A stretch of DNA of 40,565 bases from Pseudomonadota bacterium. GTDB taxonomy: Bacteria > Myxococcota_A > UBA796 > GCA-2862545. The position numbers and the translations under genes are program-made. The notes under the pieces are model-generated. The model worked only from the letters and a program-made list of their open reading frames with translations, was not told the origin of the DNA and searched no databases. Positions 23,730 to 31,722 of the stretch are shown piece after piece (the first letter of the stretch is position 1; every line of letters starts with the position of its first letter). Location: positions 1-40,565 of the forward strand of contig CANJMY010000029.1 of assembly GCA_947475315.1 (NCBI GenBank). The letters are read 5' to 3'.

Positions 23730-24824
23730 ATGGCCCACGCGCTCTTCAACAAGGAAGCGAAGACCACCAGCCCGCTGCCCGTCCCCACGGGCCCGGCGGG
23801 TCAGGCGCGTGAGAACCAGCTGTTCAACGAGGTCCGGGACGTCCGCCGCAACGTCGAGATCAACATCGGCAAGGCGTGCAACAACCGCTGCGTGTTCTGC
23901 ATCGACGGCCTCCCCAAGAAGGAGGATCGCTCCTACATGTCGTGGGAGGAGATGAAGGGCGAGCTGGACTTCTGGCACGCGTCCGGGTCGCGCTCGGTCG
24001 GCTTCCTGGGCGGCGAGCCGACCACCTACCCGAAGATCGTCGAGGCCGTGGGCTACGCGCGGGACCTGGGCTTCACGCGCATCGCGCTGGCCACCAACGC
24101 CACCAAGCTGCGCCTGGAGCACTTCACCGACAAGCTGCTCGAGAACGGCCTGAGCCGCGTGACCATCTCCATGCACGGCCACACGGCAGACCTGGAAGAG
24201 CGCCTGACGCGCGTCCCCGGCGTGTACGAGAAGAAGGTCCACGCCATCAAGTACCTGATCGCCAAGCGCAAGGAAGGCTTCCTGGCGGACGGCGTGTCGG
24301 TCAACATCGTCGTGAACGGCTGGAACTACCGCTCCATCCCGCAGATGATGCGCTTCTTCTACGACGAGGTCGGCCTAGACGACGTGCGCATGAACTTCAT
24401 CCGTCCGGAAGGCTACGCCGAAGGCGACCCTGAGCTCACCCCGCTCTACACCAAGGTCGTGCCCTACCTGATGAAGGCGCTGGTGCTGTCCGAGAAGCAC
24501 TGGACCAAGAACACCTTCACGTTCGGCGGCGTGCCGCTGTGTGTGCTCCCGCCTGCGCTGCGCACCAACGAGTACCTGCTCAAGAAGCACCTGGGCGAGT
24601 ACCGCGACCTGTCCACCGACTGCTCGGTCCGCCAGGAAGGCGAGGGCTTCGGCATCGAGGAGGTCCGCGACGGCCGCAGCCGGTTCAACTGGCAGGACCG
24701 CAAGCGCTTCGACCTGAAGTGGGCCCCGGAGGCCTGCCGCGCGTGCTCCAAGGTCGAGCTCTGCGAGGGCGTCTGGAAGGGCTACGTCGACATCCACGGC
24801 GAGGCCGAGTTCCACCCGGTGTGA
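23730..24824 (+). CDS. Radical SAM protein with C-terminal Cys cluster
   Basis: This 364-residue protein has the radical SAM motif C-N-N-R-C-V-F-C (CxxxCxxC) near residues 50-57, GFLGGEPTTYP (GGE SAM-binding element) and THLR-like strands, then the family barrel. The C-terminal region holds further Cys: an isolated T-D-C-S, then C-R-A-C-S-K-V-E-L-C (Cx2Cx5C), resembling the SPASM/twitch pattern that binds an auxiliary iron-sulfur cluster. SPASM proteins modify peptides, proteins or cofactors by radical chemistry. The final Cys of a full SPASM motif is replaced by Trp, which suggests a twitch-like single auxiliary cluster. No precursor peptide gene is visible. It is monocistronic, with the esterase convergent 12 bases away. 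Confidence 0.88.
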   Translation: MAHALFNKEAKTTSPLPVPTGPAGQARENQLFNEVRDVRRNVEINIGKACNNRCVFCIDGLPKKEDRSYMSWEEMKGELDFWHASGSRSVGFLGGEPTTYPKIVEAVGYARDLGFTRIALATNATKLRLEHFTDKLLENGLSRVTISMHGHTADLEERLTRVPGVYEKKVHAIKYLIAKRKEGFLADGVSVNIVVNGWNYRSIPQMMRFFYDEVGLDDVRMNFIRPEGYAEGDPELTPLYTKVVPYLMKALVLSEKHWTKNTFTFGGVPLCVLPPALRTNEYLLKKHLGEYRDLSTDCSVRQEGEGFGIEEVRDGRSRFNWQDRKRFDLKWAPEACRACSKVELCEGVWKGYVDIHGEAEFHPV

Positions 24825-24836
24825 TCGTGTCGCGTA

Positions 24837-25889
24837 TCAGCCCGCGGCCGGGCGTCCGTCGCCGCGACCCGCGCCCAGGCGCGCGCGCATCACGCCGACC
24901 GCCCGCGCGAAAGCCCGATCGGCCTCGCGGCAGATGGCGGCCATCGAGAAGAACCCGTGGATGAGCGACGGGTGGTGGTGGTGCTCGACCGCCACGCCCG
25001 CGGCTTGCAGGCGCGCGACGTACGCCACGCCCTCATCGCGGAGCACGTCGAAGCCGCTGGTCAGGACCAAGGCAGGCGCGACGCCATCCAGCGACGGCGC
25101 GTGCAGCGGGGACGCGCGCGGGTCGGCCGGGTCCGCGTCGCCCACATAGTGTTGGATGAACCAGCGCATCAGCGCACGGTCCAGCTGGAAGCCGTTCGCG
25201 AAGGTCTCGTAGGAGCCGTGCTCGGTCGCCAGATCGGTCACCGGGTAGATCAAGACCTGCAGGTCGGGCGCGCGCTCGCCCGCGCGGCGCGTCTCATTCG
25301 CCACCACGGCGGCCAGGTTCCCGCCCGCGCTGTCCCCCACCACCGCCACGCGTGACCCGTCGGCGCCAAGCGCCGCAGCGTTGCTCAGCGCCCAGCGGTA
25401 GGCCGCGAGCGCGTCGTCGGCCGCGGCCGGAAACGGGTGCTCAGGCGCCAGACGGTAGTCCACCGCCACCACCACCGCGTCGACGTCCCGCGCGAGCCGT
25501 CGGGGAATTCCGTCGTGCGTCTCGAGATCGCCAAGCACCCAGCCGCCGCCGTGGAAGAACACGATCAGCGGCTTGGACCCAGCCCCGCCGATCGGCGCGT
25601 AGACGCGCACCGGTACGTCGCCCGCCGGCCCCGGCACCGCGCGGTCGACCACCGACGCGAGCGGGATGCGAGGCTCGCCCAGCATCCGCACCGACGATCG
25701 CATCAACGTGCGCGCGGCCTGCGGAGCCATCGACTCAGGCGGCGTGATCGGCGCCTTGGACGCCAGCCAGAGCAGCGCCTGCAGCTGCGTGTCGAGCGTG
25801 GCGCCGTCTCGCACCACCGGAGGCCCGGCGATCCGTCGCAGCATCGGCTCAGGCAGCGCGAGCGCCCACGCAAGCGGGGAGAGGTTCAT
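24837..25889 (-). CDS. Alpha/beta-hydrolase of the HSL family (carboxylesterase/lipase)
   Basis: This 350-residue protein is a hormone-sensitive-lipase-type esterase: HGGGWVLGD forms the oxyanion hole, GDSAGGN holds the nucleophile Ser, and GFDVLRDEG plus SLIHGFFSM provide the Asp and His. DYRLAPEHPFPAAADD between them is the standard family strand. An about 80-residue N-terminal cap precedes it. It likely hydrolyses short to medium acyl esters in the cytoplasm. ATG 25889 overlaps the stop of the M50B-like gene (TGATG), so it is third in the operon 27237-24837; a longer open frame to 26228 is shadow. Confidence 0.92.
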   Translation of the reverse strand: MNLSPLAWALALPEPMLRRIAGPPVVRDGATLDTQLQALLWLASKAPITPPESMAPQAARTLMRSSVRMLGEPRIPLASVVDRAVPGPAGDVPVRVYAPIGGAGSKPLIVFFHGGGWVLGDLETHDGIPRRLARDVDAVVVAVDYRLAPEHPFPAAADDALAAYRWALSNAAALGADGSRVAVVGDSAGGNLAAVVANETRRAGERAPDLQVLIYPVTDLATEHGSYETFANGFQLDRALMRWFIQHYVGDADPADPRASPLHAPSLDGVAPALVLTSGFDVLRDEGVAYVARLQAAGVAVEHHHHPSLIHGFFSMAAICREADRAFARAVGVMRARLGAGRGDGRPAAG

Positions 25890-26668
25890 CACGCGCTCCG
25901 GCGAAAGGACGGCCACGGGCCCATGCTCCACCACAGCCCCCACACCAGCACGCCAAAGCTCAACAGCCCGATCAGCGTGCCCCACACGGGGATCGGGAGC
26001 CACAGCGCGCGGGCGATCAGCGCCACGTCCGACGGCATGTCGCCGCGAGCCGTGTGGGCGACCGGCATGAACAGGTAGTCGCTGCGCTGAAAGACCGCGA
26101 GCGCGAGCTGCACGCCCAGAAAGCTCATCACCACCCGCGCCGACTCCGGAGACCAGCGCGTCCCGATCCAGCCGAGCACCGCCGCCAAGGACGCGGTGAA
26201 CAGCACGCCGAACAGGTTCGACATCCACAGCACGTCCACTGCGACCAGCGTGCCGACCGACACCATCAGCGCCAGCACGGACCCGCGGGGCGTGCGGGAC
26301 ACGGCGAAGCAGGCCGCCGCCGCGACCGCGGGCCCGATCAGCCCACCGGCCGCGACCAGCGCGCCCGCGAGCGTGGACCCGGTGGCGGTCGCGGCCACGC
26401 CCGAGCCGTCCATGGACACCACGATCGAGTCGAAGCGGCCGCCGACGAGCAGCGCGGTGACGCCGTGCCCAAGCTCATGAACCAGCGTCGACAGCCAAAG
26501 CAGCGGCACCACCACCACGTGCCCGTACGGGACCACGTAGAGGACCCAGGTCAACAGCGCGCTCAGGACGAGCGCGGTGCGCGGACCCCGCTTCAGCGGG
26601 CCACCATCGGGACGTCCGGGAAGGCGCTCACGAACAGGCCGCCCGGCTGCTGCTCGAACAGCACCCAC
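25889..26668 (-). CDS. M50B-like membrane metalloprotease
   Basis: This 259-residue frame has a zinc motif in a membrane segment, LVHELGHGVTALLVGG (HExxH form H-E-L-G-H), typical of the peptidase M50B-like family, and about five or six helices around it (for example VLSALLTWVLYVVPYG, LIGPAVAAAACFAV, WLPIPVWGTLIGLLSFGVLVWGLWWS). It probably cleaves a membrane-embedded or membrane-near substrate, or is a diverged homologue. The start is uncertain. GTG 26668 has no ribosome binding site and would overlap the upstream gene by 76 bases. A CTG at 26596, right at that gene's stop, would give LKRGPRTALV and fits translational coupling better. Confidence 0.75.
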   Translation of the reverse strand: MGAVRAAAGRPVRERLPGRPDGGPLKRGPRTALVLSALLTWVLYVVPYGHVVVVPLLWLSTLVHELGHGVTALLVGGRFDSIVVSMDGSGVAATATGSTLAGALVAAGGLIGPAVAAAACFAVSRTPRGSVLALMVSVGTLVAVDVLWMSNLFGVLFTASLAAVLGWIGTRWSPESARVVMSFLGVQLALAVFQRSDYLFMPVAHTARGDMPSDVALIARALWLPIPVWGTLIGLLSFGVLVWGLWWSMGPWPSFRRSA

Positions 26669-27237
26669 GCGGGCGCCTGGCTGCCTTCGGCGGGCACATA
26701 GATCAGCCGCGACGCGCGCGATCCCTGGAACTTGTAGCCGTGCTCGTCGGACTCGACCTTGTGGTGGCCGGGCAGAGGCTCGGCGAACCAGGCCTGTAGG
26801 TCGGGCGTGATGACGACCTCCGTCGCCTCCCCGCGCAGGGCCTTGGCCACGGTGGACATCACGGGGATGTACCAGCCGCGGGCCTCCTCGCTGTCGGGGC
26901 GGACGGTCGCCAGCCAGACGCCCTCCGCGTCAAACGTCATCTCGGTCGTCATCAGCGACTCGTTCGTGCCGTCGGGGATCGCGCGGCTGTTGCGGATCAA
27001 CGACGTCATGCCGAGGAAGGTCCGACGGCCGGTCGGCAGCGGATAGGCCTGGCCGGGCAGGCGCGCCGCGTAGCACAGCCAGCCCGAGACCTTGTCTTTG
27101 CAGTCGACCTCGCGCTGGATCCGGGCCGCGGCGTGCAGCGCGCCCTCCCAGACCTGGTCGAGCGGATCCGGAGCGGGCTCGGCCACGGGGCCCGTGCAGC
27201 CTGCCAACAACAGCCATGCCGTGATCGGAGCGCGCAC
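26593..27237 (-). CDS. Predicted lipoprotein heading the esterase/M50B operon
   Basis: This 214-residue protein starts at GTG 27237 with GGGAGG upstream. MRAPITAWLLLAGCTG is a lipoprotein signal (L-A-G-C, Cys14). The mature protein is alpha/beta: a Cys pair (DCKDKVSGWLCYAA), then a domain with MTTEMTFDAEGVWLATV, WYIPVMSTVAKALRGEATEVVITPD and SRLIYVPAEGSQAPAWVLFEQQPGGLF. Strand-rich composition suggests a PAS/Cache- or beta-sandwich-like sensor or binding fold, but no family is recognised. Confidence 0.72.
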   Translation of the reverse strand: MRAPITAWLLLAGCTGPVAEPAPDPLDQVWEGALHAAARIQREVDCKDKVSGWLCYAARLPGQAYPLPTGRRTFLGMTSLIRNSRAIPDGTNESLMTTEMTFDAEGVWLATVRPDSEEARGWYIPVMSTVAKALRGEATEVVITPDLQAWFAEPLPGHHKVESDEHGYKFQGSRASRLIYVPAEGSQAPAWVLFEQQPGGLFVSAFPDVPMVAR

Positions 27238-27281
27238 GCGGACCTCCCGCCTTGGCTTAACGTGACCTGCGCACGGCGCCG

Positions 27282-28601
27282 TCAGGCTTTGTCGTCCGCG
27301 GCGGCGACCCGCACCCCGAAGCGCCCGTCCGCGACGACCACGTCGAGCCGCTCGCCCGGTGCCACGGCCGACGCCGAGCTGACCACTCCATCGGCGCCCA
27401 GCACCATCGCGTAGCCGCGCCCGAGCACCGCCAGCGGCGATAGCGCCCCGGCCCGCCCCTCCGCGGCCCGCACCGCCGCGCGCCGACGCTCGACCGCGGC
27501 GCGCGCCGCCACGGCCAGCCGGGCCTCCAGCGCGTTCAGCTCCCGACGCTCCTGCGGCACCCGACGCGCGACCGACGCCGCCATCCGCGGCCCGAGCGGG
27601 GTGAGCCGCTCGCGCAGGCGATTCAGCCGCTGGTGGAGCGTGAAGACCAAGCGGCGATCCAGGTCCGTCGCGCGGCGCCGGATGTCGGCCAGACGGTCAC
27701 GCGGGTGACGCACCCGCCCGGCCAGCTCGCGCACCTGCCGCGCGCGCTGCCGCAGCATGCGGGTGATCGCGTCGTCCAGGCGAACCGAGGCGTCGTCGAC
27801 CCGCCGGATGAGCGCCGCGCCGTCCGGAAGCACCGCCGCCGCCGCCGCCGAGGGCGTAGGCGCCACCACGTCCGCGACCAGATCCGCGAGCGTCGTGTCG
27901 ACCTGATGGCCGACCGCCGACACCGTGGGCACCGGGCAGTGCGCGATGAAGCGCGCCAGGCCCTCGTCCTGGAACGCGAGCAGGTCCTCCTTGCCGCCAC
28001 CGCCGCGGGTCACGACGATCACCTCGGCGCGGCCGTCCTCCAGCAGCACCTCGATCGCCGACACCACGCTCGCGGGGGCGGTCGCGCCCTGCACCAAGCA
28101 GCCCGCGACCAAGATGCGCGCGGCCGGGAAGCGCTCGCCGGACACCTTGAGGAAGTCTTGAAGCGCGGCACCCGTCAGCGAGGTCGCCACACCGACGAAG
28201 CGCGGCGCACTGGGCAGCGGGCGCTTGCGGCGCGGGTCGAGCAGGCCCTCCTCCTCCAGGCGCGCGCGGCGGGCGGCGATCTGCGCGGCGAGCTCGCCCT
28301 CGCCGGCCTTGGTGATGACGTGGACGAACAGCTGGTAGCTGCTCTTGCCCGGGTAGATCCCCATGCGGCCGCGGCAGACGATCTTGTCGCCCGCCTTGGG
28401 CTGCCAGGTCTGGTTCCGCCAGGTGTCTCGCCAGGCGACCGCGTTGAGCACGGCGTCCGCGTCGCGCAGGGTGATGTACGCGTGGCCTGACGCGGGCACG
28501 CCGATCTGGCCCACCTCGGCCTCGACCTCGATCGACGGCCAGCGCGCGGCGACCACGCGCTCGATCTCGCCGGTGAGCTGACGGACGGTGTACCGACGCA
28601 C
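27282..28601 (-). CDS. xseA: Exodeoxyribonuclease VII large subunit
   Basis: This 439-residue protein is XseA. With the small subunit XseB it degrades single-stranded DNA in both directions. N-terminal OB-fold: GEIERVVAARWPSIEVEAEVG, GHAYITLRDADAVLNAVAWR, with GMGIYPGKSSYQLFV-like GRMGIYPGKSSYQLFV. Catalytic domain: VVTRGGGGKEDLLAFQDE and PTVSAVGHQVDTTLADLVAD, then the Arg-rich helical region and the C-terminal VLGRGYAMVLG. The chosen GTG at 28601 has GAGGAG upstream and lies four bases after the stop of the sulfatase-like gene. The upstream open frame to 28688 is shadow of that gene. xseB is not in the window. Confidence 0.95.
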   Translation of the reverse strand: MRRYTVRQLTGEIERVVAARWPSIEVEAEVGQIGVPASGHAYITLRDADAVLNAVAWRDTWRNQTWQPKAGDKIVCRGRMGIYPGKSSYQLFVHVITKAGEGELAAQIAARRARLEEEGLLDPRRKRPLPSAPRFVGVATSLTGAALQDFLKVSGERFPAARILVAGCLVQGATAPASVVSAIEVLLEDGRAEVIVVTRGGGGKEDLLAFQDEGLARFIAHCPVPTVSAVGHQVDTTLADLVADVVAPTPSAAAAAVLPDGAALIRRVDDASVRLDDAITRMLRQRARQVRELAGRVRHPRDRLADIRRRATDLDRRLVFTLHQRLNRLRERLTPLGPRMAASVARRVPQERRELNALEARLAVAARAAVERRRAAVRAAEGRAGALSPLAVLGRGYAMVLGADGVVSSASAVAPGERLDVVVADGRFGVRVAAADDKA

Positions 28602-28605
28602 GCGA

Positions 28606-30216
28606 CTACTCCTCGGCCAGCGCGCGCAGACGGCGAGCACGCCACGAACCCAGGGACGCAACCTCGCGCGCGCGGGTGAGCGCCGCAAGCTCGGGCGCCA
28701 ACGACATCCGGGCCTTGAGCACGAACTCAGGCGCCGTCCCGGACCGATCGGTGGTCTCGCCCGGGTCGAGCGTGAGGTCGTAGTAGGACGCGTCCTTGCT
28801 GTCCGGGGCGACGATCAGCTTGAGATCGAGCTGCCGCAACGCGAGCCGCGCATGGCCCACGCCGTCGTCCCCCAGCACCGTGGTCGCGAGCGACGCCGCG
28901 TCGTTCGGCTTGGCGGCGCCTGCGTCTCTGGGCAGGGCCCACCCGCCCGACGTGGCCAGCTCGCTCGTCACGCGCAGGATCGAGGCCTGCGCGCCCACCG
29001 CCTGCGGCGTCGCGTTCGGCGCGCGCAGGATCATCGGCACCCGCACCACGTCGTCCGCGAGTCCTGCCCACGGGGTCGCGCCCGGGGTGCGCCGCGCGCC
29101 GCGCACCCCGACCCACGCGACGAGGGTCCGATCGGCGGCGGGGCCCAGCGCGTCGAGCACCTCCCCGATCGCCGCGTCGAGCGAGGCCTGATCCCGACCC
29201 TCCCGCACGGACGACGGCGGGAGCGCCAGGTGGACCCACAGCAGGAACCGACCGTCCCGGTGCGTGACGAGCCAGGCCGCGGCGCCCTCGGCGGTGTCGG
29301 TCGGCGGGCGACGCAGCCACGCCACGCCTCGCGCCCAGCGCACCAGCGCGAGCCGATCCAGGCCCGGCAGCGGCGCGAAGCTGTCGTCGAACACGTCGAA
29401 GCCACGGTCCAGCCCGGCGTCCGAGAGCGCGGTCGTCGAGACAAACGCGGCCGTGGTGGCCGTGGGACGCGCGGCCTCGGCCAGCGTGGCGGCGTCGGGC
29501 GGCAGAGGCTGATCGTCGCGCACCATCGGCAGCGTCAGCGGGTGGCGGCCGGTCCAGAGCGCCGCGTGCGCGACCGCGGTCGACGTGGACGGCGTGACGG
29601 CCTGCATGAACGTCGTGGCCTCCTTCGCGAGCCGATCGACGTGCGGGTACACGCCCTTGCCGACGTCCTCAGCGCGGACGCCCTCGGTGGTGATCAGCAG
29701 CGCGGACGGCCCCGGGGCGTGTGTCGGCGGCGACGCCAAGGCGGCGACCGCCAGGACGACCACCGCGATCCCCGCGCTCGCCAGTCCGCCCCGGCGCGCA
29801 CCCGACGCGCGCATGACCTCGGCGCGCCGTGTCAGCAGCCCGTACACGCCACCCGCGACCACGGTCGGCGCGAGCGCCCAGCCGAGCGCCGCCCCGCGCG
29901 ACGCTTCCGCCAGCGCCCACCCAAAGCGCTCCCACACCAGCAGCGCCGTCAGCGCCGCGAGCGCGAGCGCGACCTGCCGGGAGATGCCGCGGACGGTGTC
30001 GTCACCAAACGGGCCCGCCAGCACCGACAAGACCGCCGCCACGCCCGTCGAGAGCGCCACCGACACCAGCCCCAGCGTGAGCTTGGCGCCCAGCGCGACC
30101 GGCGCGTGCGGCCCCACCAGGACCCACGCGCCCTCGGCGGCGCCGACCAGCGCGCCCCAGCGCGCCGCCGTCCCGAACACGAACCCATGTCGCTCGCGCG
30201 GCGTCCAGCGCTCCAT
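28606..30216 (-). CDS. Sulfatase/alkaline-phosphatase-fold membrane protein, probably inactive
   Basis: This 536-residue protein starts at ATG 30216 (GGAG upstream). Residues 1 to about 170 hold five predicted membrane helices. The rest has the outline of the sulfatase fold: SALLITTEGVRAEDVG for the first strand, VYPHVDRLAKEATTFMQAVT, STSTAVAHAALWTGRHPL for the active-site segment, and DLTLDPGETTD near the end. In active members the first strand ends in D-T-x-R-x-D and a later one in S-D-H-G; here they read E-G-V-R-A-E and G-V-R-G, and the usual Cys/Ser-x-P-x-R is absent. The metal site therefore looks lost. A non-catalytic role is likely. It is upstream of xseA. Confidence 0.72.
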   Translation of the reverse strand: MERWTPRERHGFVFGTAARWGALVGAAEGAWVLVGPHAPVALGAKLTLGLVSVALSTGVAAVLSVLAGPFGDDTVRGISRQVALALAALTALLVWERFGWALAEASRGAALGWALAPTVVAGGVYGLLTRRAEVMRASGARRGGLASAGIAVVVLAVAALASPPTHAPGPSALLITTEGVRAEDVGKGVYPHVDRLAKEATTFMQAVTPSTSTAVAHAALWTGRHPLTLPMVRDDQPLPPDAATLAEAARPTATTAAFVSTTALSDAGLDRGFDVFDDSFAPLPGLDRLALVRWARGVAWLRRPPTDTAEGAAAWLVTHRDGRFLLWVHLALPPSSVREGRDQASLDAAIGEVLDALGPAADRTLVAWVGVRGARRTPGATPWAGLADDVVRVPMILRAPNATPQAVGAQASILRVTSELATSGGWALPRDAGAAKPNDAASLATTVLGDDGVGHARLALRQLDLKLIVAPDSKDASYYDLTLDPGETTDRSGTAPEFVLKARMSLAPELAALTRAREVASLGSWRARRLRALAEE

Positions 30217-30230
30217 CGCAGCTCCGTGGG

Positions 30231-30283
30231 CCGCCCATAGCGTGGATCCAGGTGCCGCACCTCGGCCCACCCGCTACGGGCGG
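30231..30283. promoter_or_regulatory. Nested dyad between divergent promoters
   Basis: CCGCCCATAGCG (30231-30242) and CGCTACGGGCGG (30272-30283) are 12-base arms with one mismatch. Inside lie GTGG/CCAC (30242-30245 and 30267-30270) and GGTGC-C-GCACC (30251-30261), all centred near 30256. It fills the 84-base gap between the divergent starts at 30216 and 30301, so it is well placed to be an operator or a strand-extruding cruciform controlling both. Confidence 0.5.
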
Positions 30284-30300
30284 ATCCCGCTGGAGGCTGT

Positions 30301-31722
30301 TTGCGCCGCTCTCTCCCCGCCGTGCTTCTGCTGTGCCTGCCCCTCACCGCGTTCGCTGGGCGATACCGCCAGACACCGATACTCGGGCCCGATCTCCGCG
30401 AGACGGCGGCCGTGCTGCTCGGCCGCTCCCTCGCCAGCGACGAGCCCTGGCGGGAGCTGACCCAGCTCGCCGACGATATCGGCCCGCGCTTGTCCGGGAG
30501 CGAGGCGCTGAATCGCGCGATCACCTGGGCCGCGGAGCGCATGCGCGAGGACGGCCTGACGGTCACGCTGGAGCCGGTCGACGTGCCGGTGTGGGTGCGC
30601 GGCGAGGAGCAGGGCACCATCCTGTCGCCCGTGGCCGACCAGTTGCCGCTGCTGGGCCTGGGCTGGACCGTCGCCACCCCGCCCGAGGGCATCGACGCGG
30701 ACGTGCTGGTCGTGGCGTCCTTCGACGAGCTGACCGCCCGCGCCGCCGAGGCCAAGGGCCGGATCGTCGTGTTCGACGTGCCGTTCACCACCTACGGCGA
30801 CACCGTGAAGTTCCGCTGGGCGGGGCCTGAGGCCGCGGCCAAGGTGGGCGCGGTGGCCGTGCTGGTGCGCTCTGTCAGCCCGGAGAGCCTGTCGACGCCG
30901 CACACCGGCAGCACCCACTACGCCGACGGCGTCCCCAAGATCCCCGCGGCGGCGATCACCCTCGAGGACGCCACCCGCCTGCACCGCTGGCAGGAGTCCG
31001 GCAGGCTTCCCCGCCTGCACTTGAAGCTGTCCGGCGAAGACAAGGGCACCGCACCCTCCTTCAACGTGGTCGGCGAGCTGCGCGGTTGGGAGCGTCCCAA
31101 CGAGGTCGTCGTGATCGGCGGCCACCTCGACTCATGGGACGTCGGCCAGGGTGCGCAGGATGACGGCGCTGGCTGCGTGGCGAGCATGGCCGCGCTGGAT
31201 CAGCTGGCCGCGCTCCCCGTCCACCCGCGCCGCACGGTGCGCGTGGTGCTGTTCACCAACGAAGAGGACGGCGGCGCAGGCGGCAGGGCCTACGCCGCGG
31301 CCCACGCGAACGAGCGCATCGTCTATGCGATCGAGGACGACACCGGCGCGGGCGTCCCGCTCGGCTTTCAGGTCGAGGCCCACACCGCCGACGGGGCCGA
31401 CGACCCCAACCGCGCGACCCAGGTCATGTCGGCGCTCGCTCCGTGGCGGGACCTGCTGACGCCGCTCGGCGCGGACACGATCTCGCTCGGGCACTCCGGC
31501 GCCGACGTCGGCCCGCTGCTCGCGCACGGCACCATCGGCTTTGGCCTGGAGCACGACATGTCCGGCTACTGGCGCGTCCACCACACGGAGGCCGACACGC
31601 TCGACAAGATCGACCCGATGCTCGTCCGCCGCAACGCGGCCGCGCTCACCGTGTTCACCTGGCTGCTCGCCGAGACGCCCGAGCTGTTCGACGGCACCCG
31701 CCCGCTCCAGGCGCAGCCGTGA
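30301..31722 (+). CDS. Secreted M28-family zinc peptidase
   Basis: This 473-residue protein starts at TTG 30301, preceded by TGGAGG. Residues 1-19 are a signal peptide (LTAFAG). It resembles carboxypeptidase Q-type M28 enzymes: a PA-like insert (about 115-230), then GGHLDSWDVGQGAQDDGAG (His, Asp zinc ligands), TNEEDGGAGG (catalytic and ligand Glu), and VHHTEADTLDKID with the last His. It likely removes amino acids from peptides outside the cytoplasm. It is followed by a TGATG overlap with the oxidoreductase gene. Confidence 0.9.
   Translation: MRRSLPAVLLLCLPLTAFAGRYRQTPILGPDLRETAAVLLGRSLASDEPWRELTQLADDIGPRLSGSEALNRAITWAAERMREDGLTVTLEPVDVPVWVRGEEQGTILSPVADQLPLLGLGWTVATPPEGIDADVLVVASFDELTARAAEAKGRIVVFDVPFTTYGDTVKFRWAGPEAAAKVGAVAVLVRSVSPESLSTPHTGSTHYADGVPKIPAAAITLEDATRLHRWQESGRLPRLHLKLSGEDKGTAPSFNVVGELRGWERPNEVVVIGGHLDSWDVGQGAQDDGAGCVASMAALDQLAALPVHPRRTVRVVLFTNEEDGGAGGRAYAAAHANERIVYAIEDDTGAGVPLGFQVEAHTADGADDPNRATQVMSALAPWRDLLTPLGADTISLGHSGADVGPLLAHGTIGFGLEHDMSGYWRVHHTEADTLDKIDPMLVRRNAAALTVFTWLLAETPELFDGTRPLQAQP

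Noticed and set aside
28588-30240. 550-residue plus-strand frame opposite the sulfatase-like gene
   Set aside because: Arg/Gly-rich composition without domains; the minus-strand product has clear helices, fold motifs and a ribosome binding site.
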